From: Halostella limicola
Lineage (GTDB): Archaea; Halobacteriota; Halobacteria; Halobacteriales; Natronoarchaeaceae
DNA length: 64,000 nucleotides
NCBI RefSeq assembly: GCF_003675875.1
Contig: NZ_RCDI01000002.1
Location: 250,786-314,785, forward strand
Reading direction: 5' to 3'
In this document: positions 42,014 through 51,723 of the stretch, one piece after another
Numbering within the stretch: the first letter of the stretch is position 1
How the letters are laid out: each line of letters begins with the position of its first letter
Notes under the pieces: generated by a model
The model's database searches: none
The model's input: only the letters and a program-made list of their open reading frames with translations
What the model was told of the DNA's origin: nothing
Made by a program: the position numbers and the translations under genes

Positions 42014-45000
42014 ATGAAAGAGCCACACACGCGACCGGACCGCACCGAGGGTCTCGCCGACCCGACGGACGAGCGGTCCAACTGCGGCGTCGGGGTCGTC
42101 ATGGACCTCGACGACGGCACCGGCCACGAGGTAGTCGCCGACGGTCTCGAACTGCTCGAGAACCTCGAACACCGCGGCACGACCGGCGCGGAGGAGTCGA
42201 CCGGCGACGGGGCCGGCGTCCTGCTGCAGACGCCCCACGAGTTCTTCGAAGGAGTTCTCGATGCCTCGCTGCCCGACACCTACGCCGTCGGATCGATGTT
42301 CTTCCCGCGGGACGACGCCGCCGCAGCGGTCCTGACCGACCTCGTCGAGGAGACCCTCGTCGAGTACGACCTCGACGTCTTCGCCTGGCGCGACGTACCG
42401 ACCGACAACGCGGACCTGGGCGCGACCGCCGTCGAGTCCGAACCCGACGTGCGGCAGTGTTTCGTCCGCCCGGACGGGCTCGACGTCGACGGGTTCGACC
42501 GCGCGCTGTACGTCGCCCGCCGCGCGCTGGAGAACCGCGTCGAGGCGGAGTCGCCCGACGGCGCCGAGCGCTTCTACGTCTGCTCGCTGGACCGCGAGAC
42601 GGTCGTCTACAAGGGCCTCCTCAAGGGCGACCAGGTCGCCGACTACTACCCCGACCTCACCGACGAGCGCGTGAAGTCGACGTTCGCGATGGTCCACGCG
42701 CGCTTCTCGACGAACACGCTCGGCGCGTGGCACCTCGCGCACCCGTACCGCAACATCATCCACAACGGCGAGTTCAACACCATCCAGGGCAACATCAACT
42801 GGATGCGCGCTCGCGAGACTGACCTCGTGAGCGAGACCCTCGGCGACGACGTGGAGACGATCAAGCCCGTCATCAACGACCCCGAGCAGTCCGACACCGC
42901 CTCCGTCGACAACGCGCTCGAACTCCTGATGGAGGACGGCCGCGACCTCCCGCACGCCCTGCGGATGCTCATCCCGGAGGCGTGGCGGGGCGACGACGCG
43001 ATGGACGAGGACCGGCGGGACTGGTACGACTTCCACGCCTCGCTCGTCGAGCCGTGGGACGGTCCCGCCCTCGTCGCGGCGACCGACGGCGAGCGCATCG
43101 GCGCCGTGCTCGACCGCAACGGCCTGCGTCCCTGTCGCTACGACGTGACGACGGACAACACGCTCGTCATGGCCAGCGAGGCCGGCGCGCTGGAGACCGA
43201 CCCCGAGGACATCGAGGAGCGCGGCCGGCTCAAGCCCGGTCAGATCTTCCTGGCCGACCCGAAGGAGGGCCGCGTCATCCCCGACGACGAGGTGTTCGAC
43301 GACCTCGTCGACGAGCGGTACGGCGAGTGGGTCGACCAGGAGCAGGTCCACCTCGACGACGTCGCCGACGACCGCGAACCGCGGACGAGCGTCGAGGACC
43401 TGCGCGCCCACCAGGCAACGTACGGCTACAGCCGCGACGAGCTGGAGAACCTCATCGAGCCGATGATGAAGCGGGGGAAAGACCCCGTCGGGTCCATGGG
43501 CGACGACACGCCGCTGTCGGTGCTGTCGGACTACAACCGCCCGCTGTTCACCTACTTCAAGCAGCTGTTCGCGCAGGTGACGAACCCGCCGCTGGACTAC
43601 ATCCGCGAGGAGCTCGTCACCAGCCTCGAATCGCGGCTCGGCTTCCAGCGCAACCTGCTCGCCGAGTCGCAGGACCACGCGCGACAGCTGGTGCTCGACT
43701 CGCCGGTGCTCACCGACGCCCAGACGGCGGCGATCCGCAACGTCTCCGCGAACGGCATCTCCTCGAAGACGGTCGACGTCACCTACCGTCCCGAGAAAGA
43801 CCTCCGCGAGGCCGTCGAGGACGTCCGCGACGCCGCCCGCGAGGCCATCGAGGCCGGCAACGACGTGATCGTCCTCTCGGACCGCGCAGCGGGTCCCGAC
43901 CGCGTCCCGATCCCCAGCCTGCTGGCGATGGGCGCGGTCCACCACCACCTCGTCCGGAACGGCCTGCGCAACCACGCCGGCATCGTCGTCGAGAGCGGCG
44001 ACCCGCGCGCGGTCCACCACCTCGCGACGCTCGTCGGCTACGGCGCCGACGCCGTCAACCCCTACCTGGCCTACCAGACCATCGCCGACGTCGTCGCCGG
44101 CGAGGACGGCGCGGACGTGGAGGACGCCGTCGAGGCCTACGTCGGCGCGCTGGAGGACGGCCTTCTGAAGACGATGGCGAAGATGGGCATCTCGACGGTC
44201 GAGAGCTACCAGGGCGCGCAGATCTTCGAGGCGGTCGGCCTCGACGACGACTTCGTCGCCGAGTACTTCGAGGGCACGGAGTCCCGCACGGGCGGCATCG
44301 GTATCGAGGAGATCGAGGAGGACCTCGAAGCGCGCCACGAGGCGGCCTTCGAGGGCGCGGACATCGAGCGCGTGGGCGAGTACGAGCACCGCTCGGACGG
44401 CATCCACCACCAGTGGAACCCCGACACGGTCGGCACGCTCCAGCAGGCCGTCCGTCAGGGCGACTACGACACCTACCTCGACTTCGCGGAGAAGATCAAC
44501 GACCAGGGGGAGAACCTCCAGACGCTCCGCGGGCTGCTCGAGTTCGCCGCGGACGAGCGCGAGTCGATCCCCGTCGAGGACGTCGAGCCGATCGCCGACG
44601 TCGTCGAGCGCTTCTCGACGGCCGCGATGAGCCTCGGGAGCATCTCGCCGGAGGCCCACGAGAACAACTCCATCGCGATGAACCGCATCGGCGGCAAGTC
44701 GAACACGGGCGAGGGCGGCGAGCCGCCCGAGCGCTTCGGCACCGAGAAGGAGTGCAACGTCAAGCAGGTCGCCTCCGGCCGCTTCGGCGTCACCTCGGCA
44801 TACCTGTCGAGCGCCGACGAGCTCCAGATCAAGATGGCGCAGGGGTCGAAGCCCGGCGAGGGCGGCCACCTGCCCGGAATGAAGGTCAACGAGATGATCG
44901 CCCACGTCCGCCACGCGACGCCCGGCGTCGGCCTCATCTCGCCGCCGCCGCTGCACGACATCTACTCCATCGAGGACCTCAAGCAGCTCATCCACGATCT

Positions 45001-46537
45001 GAAGGCGGCCAACCCCGAGGCCGACATCAACGTCAAGCTCGTCTCCGAGGCGGGCATCGGCACCATCGCGGCCGGCGTCGCGAAGGCCAACGCCGACGTG
45101 GTCCACATCTCGGGCCACTCCGGCGGCACCGGTGCGAGTCCCCGCACCTCCATCAAGAACGCCGGCCTCCCGTGGGAGCTCGGCCTCGCGGAGGCGAACC
45201 AGATGCTCGCCGAGACGGACCTTCGCGACCGCATCCGCGTCTCCGTCGACGGCGGCATGAAGACCGGCCGCGACGTGGCGGTCGGCGCGCTGCTCGGCGC
45301 GGAGGAGTACGTGTTCGGCACGGCGTCGCTCGTCACCAGCGGCTGCGTGATGGCCCGCCAGTGCCACAAGAACACCTGCCCCGTCGGCGTCGCCACCCAG
45401 CGCGAGGAGCTTCGCAACCGGTTCCCCGGCGAGCCCGAGCACGTCATCAACTACATGACGTTCATCGCGCAGGAGCTGCGGGAGATCATGGCCGAACTCG
45501 GCTTCGAGACGGTCGACGAGATGGTCGGCCGCGTCGACCTGCTCGCCCAGCGCGACGACGTCGACCACCCGAAGGCCCGCAACGTCGACCTCTCGGAAGT
45601 GCTCGCCGTGCCGAACGGCGACCAGCGCCGGAAGATCCGCGAGCAGACCCACGAGATCGACGAGCAGCTCGACCACGACCTGATCGAGGCCGCCGAGGCC
45701 GCGCTGGAGCGCGAGGAGCCGGTCGACGTCGTGACCGACGTGACGAACGCCGACCGCGCGGTCGGCGCGATGCTGTCGAACGAGGTGTCGTCGCGCCACG
45801 GCGTCGCCGGCCTCCCCGAGGACACCGTCAACGTCGACCTCCGGGGCACCGCCGGCCAGAGCTTCGGCGCGTTCCTCGCCGGCGGCGTCTCGCTGCACCT
45901 GACCGGGAGCGCCAACGACTACGTCGGCAAGGGCCTCTCCGGCGGCAAGCTCTCGGTGACGACGCCCGAGACCGCGAACTACGAGGCCGACGAGAACATC
46001 TGCATCGGCAACGTCGCGCTGTACGGCGCGACCGAGGGCGAGGCGTACGTCAACGGCGTCGCCGGCGAGCGCTTCGCCGTCCGCAACTCCGGCGTGAAAG
46101 CCGTCGTCGAGGGCGTCGGCGACCACGGCTGCGAGTACATGACCGGCGGCGCCGTCGCCGTACTCGGTGACACCGGGAAGAACTTCGCGGCCGGCATGTC
46201 CGGGGGCGTCGCGTACGTCCTCGACGAGTCCGGCGACTTCGAGTCGAAGGCGAACACCGGCATGGTGACGCTCTCCGACTCCCTGGAGGAGAAGGACCGC
46301 CGCATGCTGAAGCGCCTCGTCGAGAACCACGTCGCCTACACGGACAGCGAGAAGGGCAAGGAGGTGCTGGAGAACTGGGAGGAGTACCTCCCCCGGTTCG
46401 TGAAGGTGATGCCGGACGCGTACCACCGCGTCATCACCGAGGAGGGGGCCGAGGACGTCCGCGAGTCCCCGCCCGAACCCGCGACGGTCGGTGCGTCTGC
46501 CGAGTCGACCGGCTTCGCGGCGTCGTCCGACGACTGA
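42014..46537 (+). CDS. gltB: glutamate synthase large subunit (ferredoxin/NADPH type)
   Basis: A 1507-residue enzyme that converts glutamine and 2-oxoglutarate to two glutamates. An N-terminal Ntn amidotransferase begins at C24 (ERSNCGVGVVMDL), which must be exposed by removing a 23-residue leader. Next is the central domain, then the FMN/synthase barrel: SGHSGGTGASPRTSIKNAG and a 3Fe-4S motif with C1111, C1117 and C1122 (GCVMARQCHKNTCPVG). The C-terminal beta helix has GXGXG-like repeats (GGVSLHLTGSANDYVGKGLSGG, GGAVAVLGDTGKNF). No gltD small subunit follows, so ferredoxin may be the donor. It is the largest gene in the window. Confidence 0.95.
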   Translation: MKEPHTRPDRTEGLADPTDERSNCGVGVVMDLDDGTGHEVVADGLELLENLEHRGTTGAEESTGDGAGVLLQTPHEFFEGVLDASLPDTYAVGSMFFPRDDAAAAVLTDLVEETLVEYDLDVFAWRDVPTDNADLGATAVESEPDVRQCFVRPDGLDVDGFDRALYVARRALENRVEAESPDGAERFYVCSLDRETVVYKGLLKGDQVADYYPDLTDERVKSTFAMVHARFSTNTLGAWHLAHPYRNIIHNGEFNTIQGNINWMRARETDLVSETLGDDVETIKPVINDPEQSDTASVDNALELLMEDGRDLPHALRMLIPEAWRGDDAMDEDRRDWYDFHASLVEPWDGPALVAATDGERIGAVLDRNGLRPCRYDVTTDNTLVMASEAGALETDPEDIEERGRLKPGQIFLADPKEGRVIPDDEVFDDLVDERYGEWVDQEQVHLDDVADDREPRTSVEDLRAHQATYGYSRDELENLIEPMMKRGKDPVGSMGDDTPLSVLSDYNRPLFTYFKQLFAQVTNPPLDYIREELVTSLESRLGFQRNLLAESQDHARQLVLDSPVLTDAQTAAIRNVSANGISSKTVDVTYRPEKDLREAVEDVRDAAREAIEAGNDVIVLSDRAAGPDRVPIPSLLAMGAVHHHLVRNGLRNHAGIVVESGDPRAVHHLATLVGYGADAVNPYLAYQTIADVVAGEDGADVEDAVEAYVGALEDGLLKTMAKMGISTVESYQGAQIFEAVGLDDDFVAEYFEGTESRTGGIGIEEIEEDLEARHEAAFEGADIERVGEYEHRSDGIHHQWNPDTVGTLQQAVRQGDYDTYLDFAEKINDQGENLQTLRGLLEFAADERESIPVEDVEPIADVVERFSTAAMSLGSISPEAHENNSIAMNRIGGKSNTGEGGEPPERFGTEKECNVKQVASGRFGVTSAYLSSADELQIKMAQGSKPGEGGHLPGMKVNEMIAHVRHATPGVGLISPPPLHDIYSIEDLKQLIHDLKAANPEADINVKLVSEAGIGTIAAGVAKANADVVHISGHSGGTGASPRTSIKNAGLPWELGLAEANQMLAETDLRDRIRVSVDGGMKTGRDVAVGALLGAEEYVFGTASLVTSGCVMARQCHKNTCPVGVATQREELRNRFPGEPEHVINYMTFIAQELREIMAELGFETVDEMVGRVDLLAQRDDVDHPKARNVDLSEVLAVPNGDQRRKIREQTHEIDEQLDHDLIEAAEAALEREEPVDVVTDVTNADRAVGAMLSNEVSSRHGVAGLPEDTVNVDLRGTAGQSFGAFLAGGVSLHLTGSANDYVGKGLSGGKLSVTTPETANYEADENICIGNVALYGATEGEAYVNGVAGERFAVRNSGVKAVVEGVGDHGCEYMTGGAVAVLGDTGKNFAAGMSGGVAYVLDESGDFESKANTGMVTLSDSLEEKDRRMLKRLVENHVAYTDSEKGKEVLENWEEYLPRFVKVMPDAYHRVITEEGAEDVRESPPEPATVGASAESTGFAASSDD

Positions 46538-46549
46538 CGCGCCGCCGTC

Positions 46550-46960
46550 CTATTCGGTTTCGTTTTTCCGGATCGTTCGGGCTTCCGCCAGCAGGGCCTC
46601 CCGGTTGGGCGCGGCGAGCAGGTGCGCGTCGCAGTCGCAGTCCGAGGCCCCCACGCCGGACACCCGCTCGCCGGGAAGCGCGCCTGCGAGGTGACACTCT
46701 ATGTCGGCGTCGGGGTACGTGATCGCCTCCGCGAGCGACGCCGACGGGTGGCCGAGCAGGTAGTCGACGTGCCAGTGGCGGGCGTCGCGCTCCCCGGCCG
46801 CGAGTTCGCGGTGCCTGTCGACCCGCGAGAACCCGCCGGGGCCGAACGCGCTCCCGACGTAGGCGTAGGTGCCGGCGTCGAACTCGCGGTCGCCGAGCGC
46901 GCCGACCTCGACGGTCGCCGGTTCGGCCAGATCGACGACGAGGACGTACGTTCCGGGCAC
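46550..46960 (-). CDS. DUF123 (GIY-YIG-like) protein
   Basis: A 136-residue protein of DUF123, a fold related to GIY-YIG nucleases. The hallmark strand pair reads GTYVLVVDLAEP and AGTYAYVGSAFGPGGFSR, followed by RHWHVDYLLGH and ECHLAGALPGERVSGVGASDCDCDAHL. Archaeal members lack much of the catalytic site of true nucleases; a DNA- or RNA-binding role is possible. It ends 12 bases from the gltB stop, convergent. Confidence 0.85.
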   Translation of the reverse strand: MPGTYVLVVDLAEPATVEVGALGDREFDAGTYAYVGSAFGPGGFSRVDRHRELAAGERDARHWHVDYLLGHPSASLAEAITYPDADIECHLAGALPGERVSGVGASDCDCDAHLLAAPNREALLAEARTIRKNETE

Positions 46961-47078
46961 GGGCGAGAGTGGGCGACGGTCGCAGTTGAAAGGCCCGATC
47001 CGCTACGCCTGCTTCCGGCTGACACGGCCCGTCTCTGCGATCGCCACCGTTTTGCTGACGCTGTCCGCACCCGCACGT

Positions 47079-48068
47079 ATGGACCACCTGTTCGTCATCG
47101 GCGGTACGCGCTTCATCGGCCGCCACGTCGTCGACGAGTTCCGCGAGCACGGCTACGAGGTCACCGTCTTCAACCGCGGGAACCACGAGAACCCGTTCGC
47201 CGATGCGGACGACGTCGCCCACATCGAGGGCGACCGGACTGACGACGGCGACCTCGCGGCGGCCGCGCGCGAGGCCGACCCCGACGCCGTCGTGGACTGC
47301 GTCGCGTACAAGCCCCGCGAGGTGCGGACGGCGACGCGGATCTTCGACGACGTCGGCGCCTACGTCTTCGTCTCCAGCGGGTCCGCCTACGGCCGGGAGG
47401 AACTGCCGAAGCGCGAGGGCGAGACGCCGCTGTGCGAGTGCACCGAGGAGCAGGCGACCGACGACTCCCAGTCCTCGTACGGCCCGCGGAAAGCCGAGGG
47501 CGACCGCGCCGTGTTCGCGGCGGCGGCGGACGGCGTGAACGCGATGAGCGTCCGGCCCTGCATCGTGTACGGGCCGCACGACTACACCGAGCGCCTGGAC
47601 TACTGGATCGACCGCGTGAACCGGTTCGACCGGATCGTCGTTCCCGGCGACGGGACGAACGTCTGGCACCGCGCGTACGTCGAGGACGTTGCGAGCGCCA
47701 TCCGCGTCGTCGCCGAGGAGGGCGACCCGGGCGAGGCGTACAACGTCGGCGACCGACGGATGGTCACGCTCGGGGAGATGGTCGAACTGATCGCCGATAG
47801 CCTCGGTACCGAGATCGAGACGGTCCACGCCGGCGAGCGGGAACTCGCCGCGGCGGGGCTGGCGCTCGACGACTTCATCCTCTATCGGGACTACCCGCAC
47901 ATCCTCGCCACGGACAAACTGGCGAGCCTGGGGTGGGAGTCGACGCCGCTCGACGAGGCGATGGCCCGCAGCGTCGAGGACCACATGGAGAGCGACCGCG
48001 ACGGGAGCGAGCACGACCCCGGCCGCGAGGCCGAGGAGCGCGTGCTGGGCGTGCTGGACACGCTCTAG
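47079..48068 (+). CDS. NAD-dependent epimerase/reductase (extended SDR)
   Basis: A 329-residue Rossmann protein. FVIGGTRFIGRHVVDEF (4-20) is a G-x-T-x-F-I-G variant of the NAD loop; EVTVFNRGNHENPF follows. A Y-x-x-x-K catalytic pair is in SSYGPRKAEGDRAVF, preceded by YVFVSSGSAYGREE. CIVYGPHDYTERLDYW and YNVGDRRMVTLGEM support the sugar epimerase group, close to the chloroplast stem-loop-binding (CSP41) and mRNA-binding epimerase-like proteins. Substrate unknown. It diverges from DUF123 with about 118 bases between. Confidence 0.82.
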   Translation: MDHLFVIGGTRFIGRHVVDEFREHGYEVTVFNRGNHENPFADADDVAHIEGDRTDDGDLAAAAREADPDAVVDCVAYKPREVRTATRIFDDVGAYVFVSSGSAYGREELPKREGETPLCECTEEQATDDSQSSYGPRKAEGDRAVFAAAADGVNAMSVRPCIVYGPHDYTERLDYWIDRVNRFDRIVVPGDGTNVWHRAYVEDVASAIRVVAEEGDPGEAYNVGDRRMVTLGEMVELIADSLGTEIETVHAGERELAAAGLALDDFILYRDYPHILATDKLASLGWESTPLDEAMARSVEDHMESDRDGSEHDPGREAEERVLGVLDTL

Positions 48069-48359
48069 ACCGGGCGAGGTAGGAGGGTCGCGCGTTCGCT
48101 TCGAGGAACACGCTCCTCCCATCCACTGCGCGGCCGTCGTCCCGCGAGAACGCGACGGCCCGTCCCTCCGAAGGACTCACCGAGAGCAGCGCCGACGGGA
48201 CGAGTGCGCTGACCCGCGGTCGACCGTCAACGCGCCGCGGTGCGTTTGAGAGACCAGACGGACCCGCCGGTGTTTCTCGGCGTCGTCGAAGAAGACGCGT
48301 CTGCGCGTCGCGGATCGCAAAAAATCTCGACGACCGCGTCGTGAAACCGGGACCGGGGA
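48069..48359. other. 291-base gap
   Basis: No gene or RNA recognised. It lies between two converging genes; an A-run (AAAAAATCTCG at 48317-48327, read as a T-run from the minus strand, upstream side) is the only local feature. Confidence 0.5.
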
Positions 48360-49313
48360 CTACTCCTGGGACTCCGCCGCCTCGATCCAGTCCTCGGCCT
48401 GAGTCTCCGAGATATCAGCGGCCTCGGCGACAGTCTCCGCCTGCGCGTACGCGAGGTCGTTGACGTTCTCGATGCCGACGTCGGCGAGTCGTTCGGCGAA
48501 CGTCGAGCCGATGCCGTCGATGGCTTCCAGTTCCTGTTCGGCCTCCTGCCCGGCGACGTCCTCGAGCGCATCGGTGGTCTCGACGACGACGTCTTCGGTC
48601 GCTTCGGCGGCGTCACCGGCCGTTCCTCTGGTGGCTTCCTGAGTCGTTTCGGTGACCGCGGCGGTCTGTTGCTGGGCGGTCCGCACGGTCTCTTCGGTCT
48701 GCTGCTGGACCGACTCGGCGGTCTCTTCGGCGCGCTGAACGCCCTCGACGGTCTGTTGTTCGGCCTCCTCTTGGGCGTCGAGGAACGACTGGGTCGACTC
48801 CGCGAGCAGCCGCTTCTGCCGCTCGGACAGGTCCTCGACCGTTTCGCGGAACTCCGCTTCGAACTCGTCCCAGGCCTCGTCCTGGCTCCGTTCGAACTCG
48901 TCGAACTGCCGGTCGACCGCCGACTGGACGTCGACGTCGTCGACTGCCGACTCGAGCGCGTCGAGCTGGACGTGCAGCAGACGCTGGAACAGGTCGGCGC
49001 CCTGCTCGTACTGCTGGTTCAGCAGCGTCTGGGTCTGCTCTGCGTTGTCCTCGAACTGCTGGTCGATCGTCGCGCGGAACTCGTCGTCGTCGACGGCCGA
49101 CCTGACCGCGTCGAGATGGGCGTCGAAGACTTCCCGCGATAGTTCGGTCGCCTGGCGCTGGGCGCTGCGCTGTGCGGAGAGACCGCTCTGGAAGAACGCT
49201 TCGGCGGCGTTCTGCTGGAAGTCGAGGCTCTGCTCGACCAGCTGCTGGCTGTGTTCGACGGTTCGGCGCTGCAGTTCGAATGCCGCTTCGATGGGCGTCG
49301 TTGCGTTTGTCAT
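48360..49313 (-). CDS. phasin-like coiled protein with C-terminal HHH domain
   Basis: A 317-residue protein. Residues 1-120 resemble haloarchaeal phasins that coat polyhydroxyalkanoate granules: IEAAFELQRRTVEHSQQLVEQ, LDFQQNAAEAFFQSGLSAQRSAQRQ. A second helical part follows (FDEFERSQDEAWDEFEAEF), then a Gln/Thr-rich coil, and an HHH_5-like C-terminal domain (262-314: LEAIDGIGSTFAERLADVGI, VAEAADISETQAEDWIEAA). The latter is shared with the protein at 20202-20831. No pha genes are within the window, so the PHA link is inferred from sequence resemblance only. The start at 49313 has a strong match at the N terminus. Confidence 0.65.
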   Translation of the reverse strand: MTNATTPIEAAFELQRRTVEHSQQLVEQSLDFQQNAAEAFFQSGLSAQRSAQRQATELSREVFDAHLDAVRSAVDDDEFRATIDQQFEDNAEQTQTLLNQQYEQGADLFQRLLHVQLDALESAVDDVDVQSAVDRQFDEFERSQDEAWDEFEAEFRETVEDLSERQKRLLAESTQSFLDAQEEAEQQTVEGVQRAEETAESVQQQTEETVRTAQQQTAAVTETTQEATRGTAGDAAEATEDVVVETTDALEDVAGQEAEQELEAIDGIGSTFAERLADVGIENVNDLAYAQAETVAEAADISETQAEDWIEAAESQE

Positions 49314-49380
49314 GGTTATCTGGTGCCGAGGCGAACCGCGTCGCCTCGTTCTGCTGTGTGCGTAAGGAAGGGCCACGATG

Positions 49381-49438
49381 GTATAAATTGAGTCCACGGT
49401 ATGGATACAAAAACCATCTGATGTCATCTAATGGTTTT
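49381..49438 (-). promoter_or_regulatory. TATA-like box and inverted repeat upstream of the phasin-like gene
   Basis: TATA at 49381-49390 (CAATTTATAC on the minus strand), 68-77 bases before the ATG, giving a leader of about 40 bases. Further upstream AAAACCAT (49410-49417) and ATGGTTTT (49431-49438) form an inverted repeat with 13-base spacing, a candidate activator or PhaR-type site. Confidence 0.5.
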
Positions 49439-49595
49439 GAGAACCAGAACAGTCTCAACGGTATAATCGACGACTCGGGCGCCGCGGGAGGAGATCGGCA
49501 GTGAGGAGGGGATCCCACTCTGTCACCCCGCGACCGGTCGAACACGGTCGCTCGGAGGGGTAAACCCCTTTACCCCCCGACGAGACGGCACAGGT

Positions 49596-50654
49596 ATGTT
49601 CGACAAGTCGACGTGGATCCGCCTGCCCCGCAACGTCGTCGTGGGCCACGGCGTCCTCGACCAGACGGTCGACGCCGTCGACGAGCTTCATCTGCACGGC
49701 ACGCCGCTCATCGTCTCCAGCCCCTCTCCCTGGGAGATCGCCGGCGAGCGGATCGCCGAGGCGTTCACCGAGGCCGGCAACGAGCCGGAGATGGTGCTCG
49801 TCGAGGAGGCGAGCTTCGACGCCATCCAGACGGTGATCGACAAGGCCCGCGAGGTCGACCCCGGCTTCCTCGTCGGCGTCGGCGGCGGGAAACCGATCGA
49901 CATCGCGAAGATGGCCAGCGACGACATCGGCCGCGGGTTCGTCTCCGTCCCCACGGCTGCGAGCCACGACGGGATCGTCTCCGGCCGCGGCTCCGTTCCC
50001 GAGGGCGATACGCGCCACAGCGTCGCCGCCGACCCGCCGCTCGCGGTCGTCGCCGACACCGAGATCCTCGCGGACGCGCCGTGGGAGCTCACCACCGCCG
50101 GCTGCGCCGACATCATCAGCAACTACACCGCGGTGATGGACTGGCGGCTCGCCAACCGGCTGAAAAACGTCGAGTACTCGGAGTACGCCGCCTCGCTCGC
50201 AGAGATGACCGCCGAGATGCTCGTCGACAACGCCGACACGGTGCGGCCCGGCCTGGAGGAGTCGGCGTGGGTCGTCGTGAAGGCGCTCGTCTCCAGCGGC
50301 GTCGCCATGTCGATCGCCGGCTCCTCCCGACCGGCGAGCGGCGCGGAGCACCTCTTCTCGCACCAGCTCGACCGCATCGCGCCGAACGAGGCGCTGCACG
50401 GGCATCAGGTCGGCGTCGGCTCCATCGTCACGGCCTACCTCCACGGCGGCGACCGCGGCATCTGGCGCGAGATCCGGGCGGCGCTCGCCAGCATCGACGC
50501 GCCGACCACCGCCGACGAGCTCGGCATCGACGACGAGACCGTGATCGAGGCGCTGACGACCGCCCACCAGATCCGCGACCGGTACACCATCCTCGGCAAC
50601 GGCGTCGAGGAGCACGCGGCCCGCGAGGCCGCGAGAAAGACCGGCGTCATCTGA
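49596..50654 (+). CDS. egsA: sn-glycerol-1-phosphate dehydrogenase
   Basis: A 352-residue enzyme that reduces dihydroxyacetone phosphate to sn-glycerol-1-phosphate, the first step that gives archaeal lipids their backbone stereochemistry. GGGKPIDIAK (96-105) is the NAD-binding glycine turn. Zinc ligands fit D172 (CADIISN), H252 (SGAEHLFSHQL) and H270 (LHGHQVGVG). RLPRNVVVGHGVL is the family start. It stands alone between the phasin-like gene and the ABC exporter. Confidence 0.96.
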   Translation: MFDKSTWIRLPRNVVVGHGVLDQTVDAVDELHLHGTPLIVSSPSPWEIAGERIAEAFTEAGNEPEMVLVEEASFDAIQTVIDKAREVDPGFLVGVGGGKPIDIAKMASDDIGRGFVSVPTAASHDGIVSGRGSVPEGDTRHSVAADPPLAVVADTEILADAPWELTTAGCADIISNYTAVMDWRLANRLKNVEYSEYAASLAEMTAEMLVDNADTVRPGLEESAWVVVKALVSSGVAMSIAGSSRPASGAEHLFSHQLDRIAPNEALHGHQVGVGSIVTAYLHGGDRGIWREIRAALASIDAPTTADELGIDDETVIEALTTAHQIRDRYTILGNGVEEHAAREAARKTGVI

Positions 50655-50771
50655 GAGGGGCTGTCGTAGTTCGTCTCCGTATTTCGCCGTCGCGGGATCG
50701 GCGTATACCGGAGACGGTCACAATACTCCCCACGAGGCGGCGCGTTGACGGCCCGCCGACTCGACTGGTGG

Positions 50772-51611
50772 TCAGCCGAGTTCCGCGCGCTGGAACCGCC
50801 ACGCGCCGAGCGCGACCGGCACCACGACCCACGCGGCCATGATGACGACCATGAACCACCCCTCCAGGTAGAACGGGAGGTCGGTGACCATGGCCCCGAC
50901 GCCGCGCATGAACTGGTCCGGCATGATGAGCTTCATGGAGTTCATGTACGCGCCGGTCGGGCTGAGGCTGTAGATGAGGTTGATCGTGTTCTGCGAGACG
51001 TCGAAGCCGAACTCGTCGGCGACGAACTGCAGCATCTGCGCCGGGCCGACCGGCAGGAAGTTCCAGACGAGGTTGAACACGAAGAAGAAGCCGATGGCGC
51101 TTCCCATCGCCCGGGACCGGCTCGACGTCGAGGCCGAGATGGCGACCGCGACGGCCACGTACGCCAGCGCGTACAGGACGGTCACGGCGACGAACGTCGC
51201 GTAGTCGCCGTACTCGAAGGTCATGTCCGGCACCAGCACCGCCGCCGCGCCCACGCCGACCGCGAACGACAGCAACAGTCCCGCGGTGACGACTGCCGAC
51301 CGGGAGAGCAGTTTCCCGAAGACGACGTCGGACCGGGAGTTCGGCAGCCCGAGCAGCCACTTGATGCTGCCGGACTCGCGCTCCCCGGCGATCGAGAGGT
51401 ACGCCGCCACCAGCGCTATCAGCGGCACGAGCATCGCGCCGCCGATGCCGGCCAGTCCCCACAGCACCTGATAGAAGTCCGGTTCCGTGCCCTGGCTCTG
51501 CCCCCAGAAGAACAGGAGCATGAACAGTGTGTACAGCAGGGCCGGCGCCCAGACGAGCTTCGCCCGTCGGACGTCCTTGAAGTCCTTCAGGAGGACGTTC
51601 GCGACGCTCAT
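50772..51611 (-). CDS. ABC transporter permease, second copy of a tandem pair
   Basis: A 279-residue membrane protein with six hydrophobic helices, of the ABC-2 type seen in haloarchaeal export systems. The N-terminal MSVANVLLKDFKDVRRAK and the ERESGSIKWLLGLPNSRSDV segment are characteristic (cytoplasmic loop contacting the ATPase). It is very similar to the next gene upstream (51724-52548), a tandem duplication, and the two sit behind one ATPase gene. Cargo unknown: antibiotic, lipid, copper or peptide export are all possible. Confidence 0.85.
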   Translation of the reverse strand: MSVANVLLKDFKDVRRAKLVWAPALLYTLFMLLFFWGQSQGTEPDFYQVLWGLAGIGGAMLVPLIALVAAYLSIAGERESGSIKWLLGLPNSRSDVVFGKLLSRSAVVTAGLLLSFAVGVGAAAVLVPDMTFEYGDYATFVAVTVLYALAYVAVAVAISASTSSRSRAMGSAIGFFFVFNLVWNFLPVGPAQMLQFVADEFGFDVSQNTINLIYSLSPTGAYMNSMKLIMPDQFMRGVGAMVTDLPFYLEGWFMVVIMAAWVVVPVALGAWRFQRAELG

Positions 51612-51723
51612 GGCGTCACCTCCGTCGGGGTCGTCGCGTCCACACGTCTCTCGGCGGCGATGCCGGACCGATACGTCGGTGGGTCAGTGTCGGGTTCCGT
51701 CATGGTTGTGAGTCGGATCGGTG

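Noticed and set aside
41990-46426. Long open frame on the minus strand opposite gltB
   Set aside because: It is the antisense shadow of gltB; the composition is Val/Arg/Leu rich, with no family motif, and GC-rich third positions keep stops rare.
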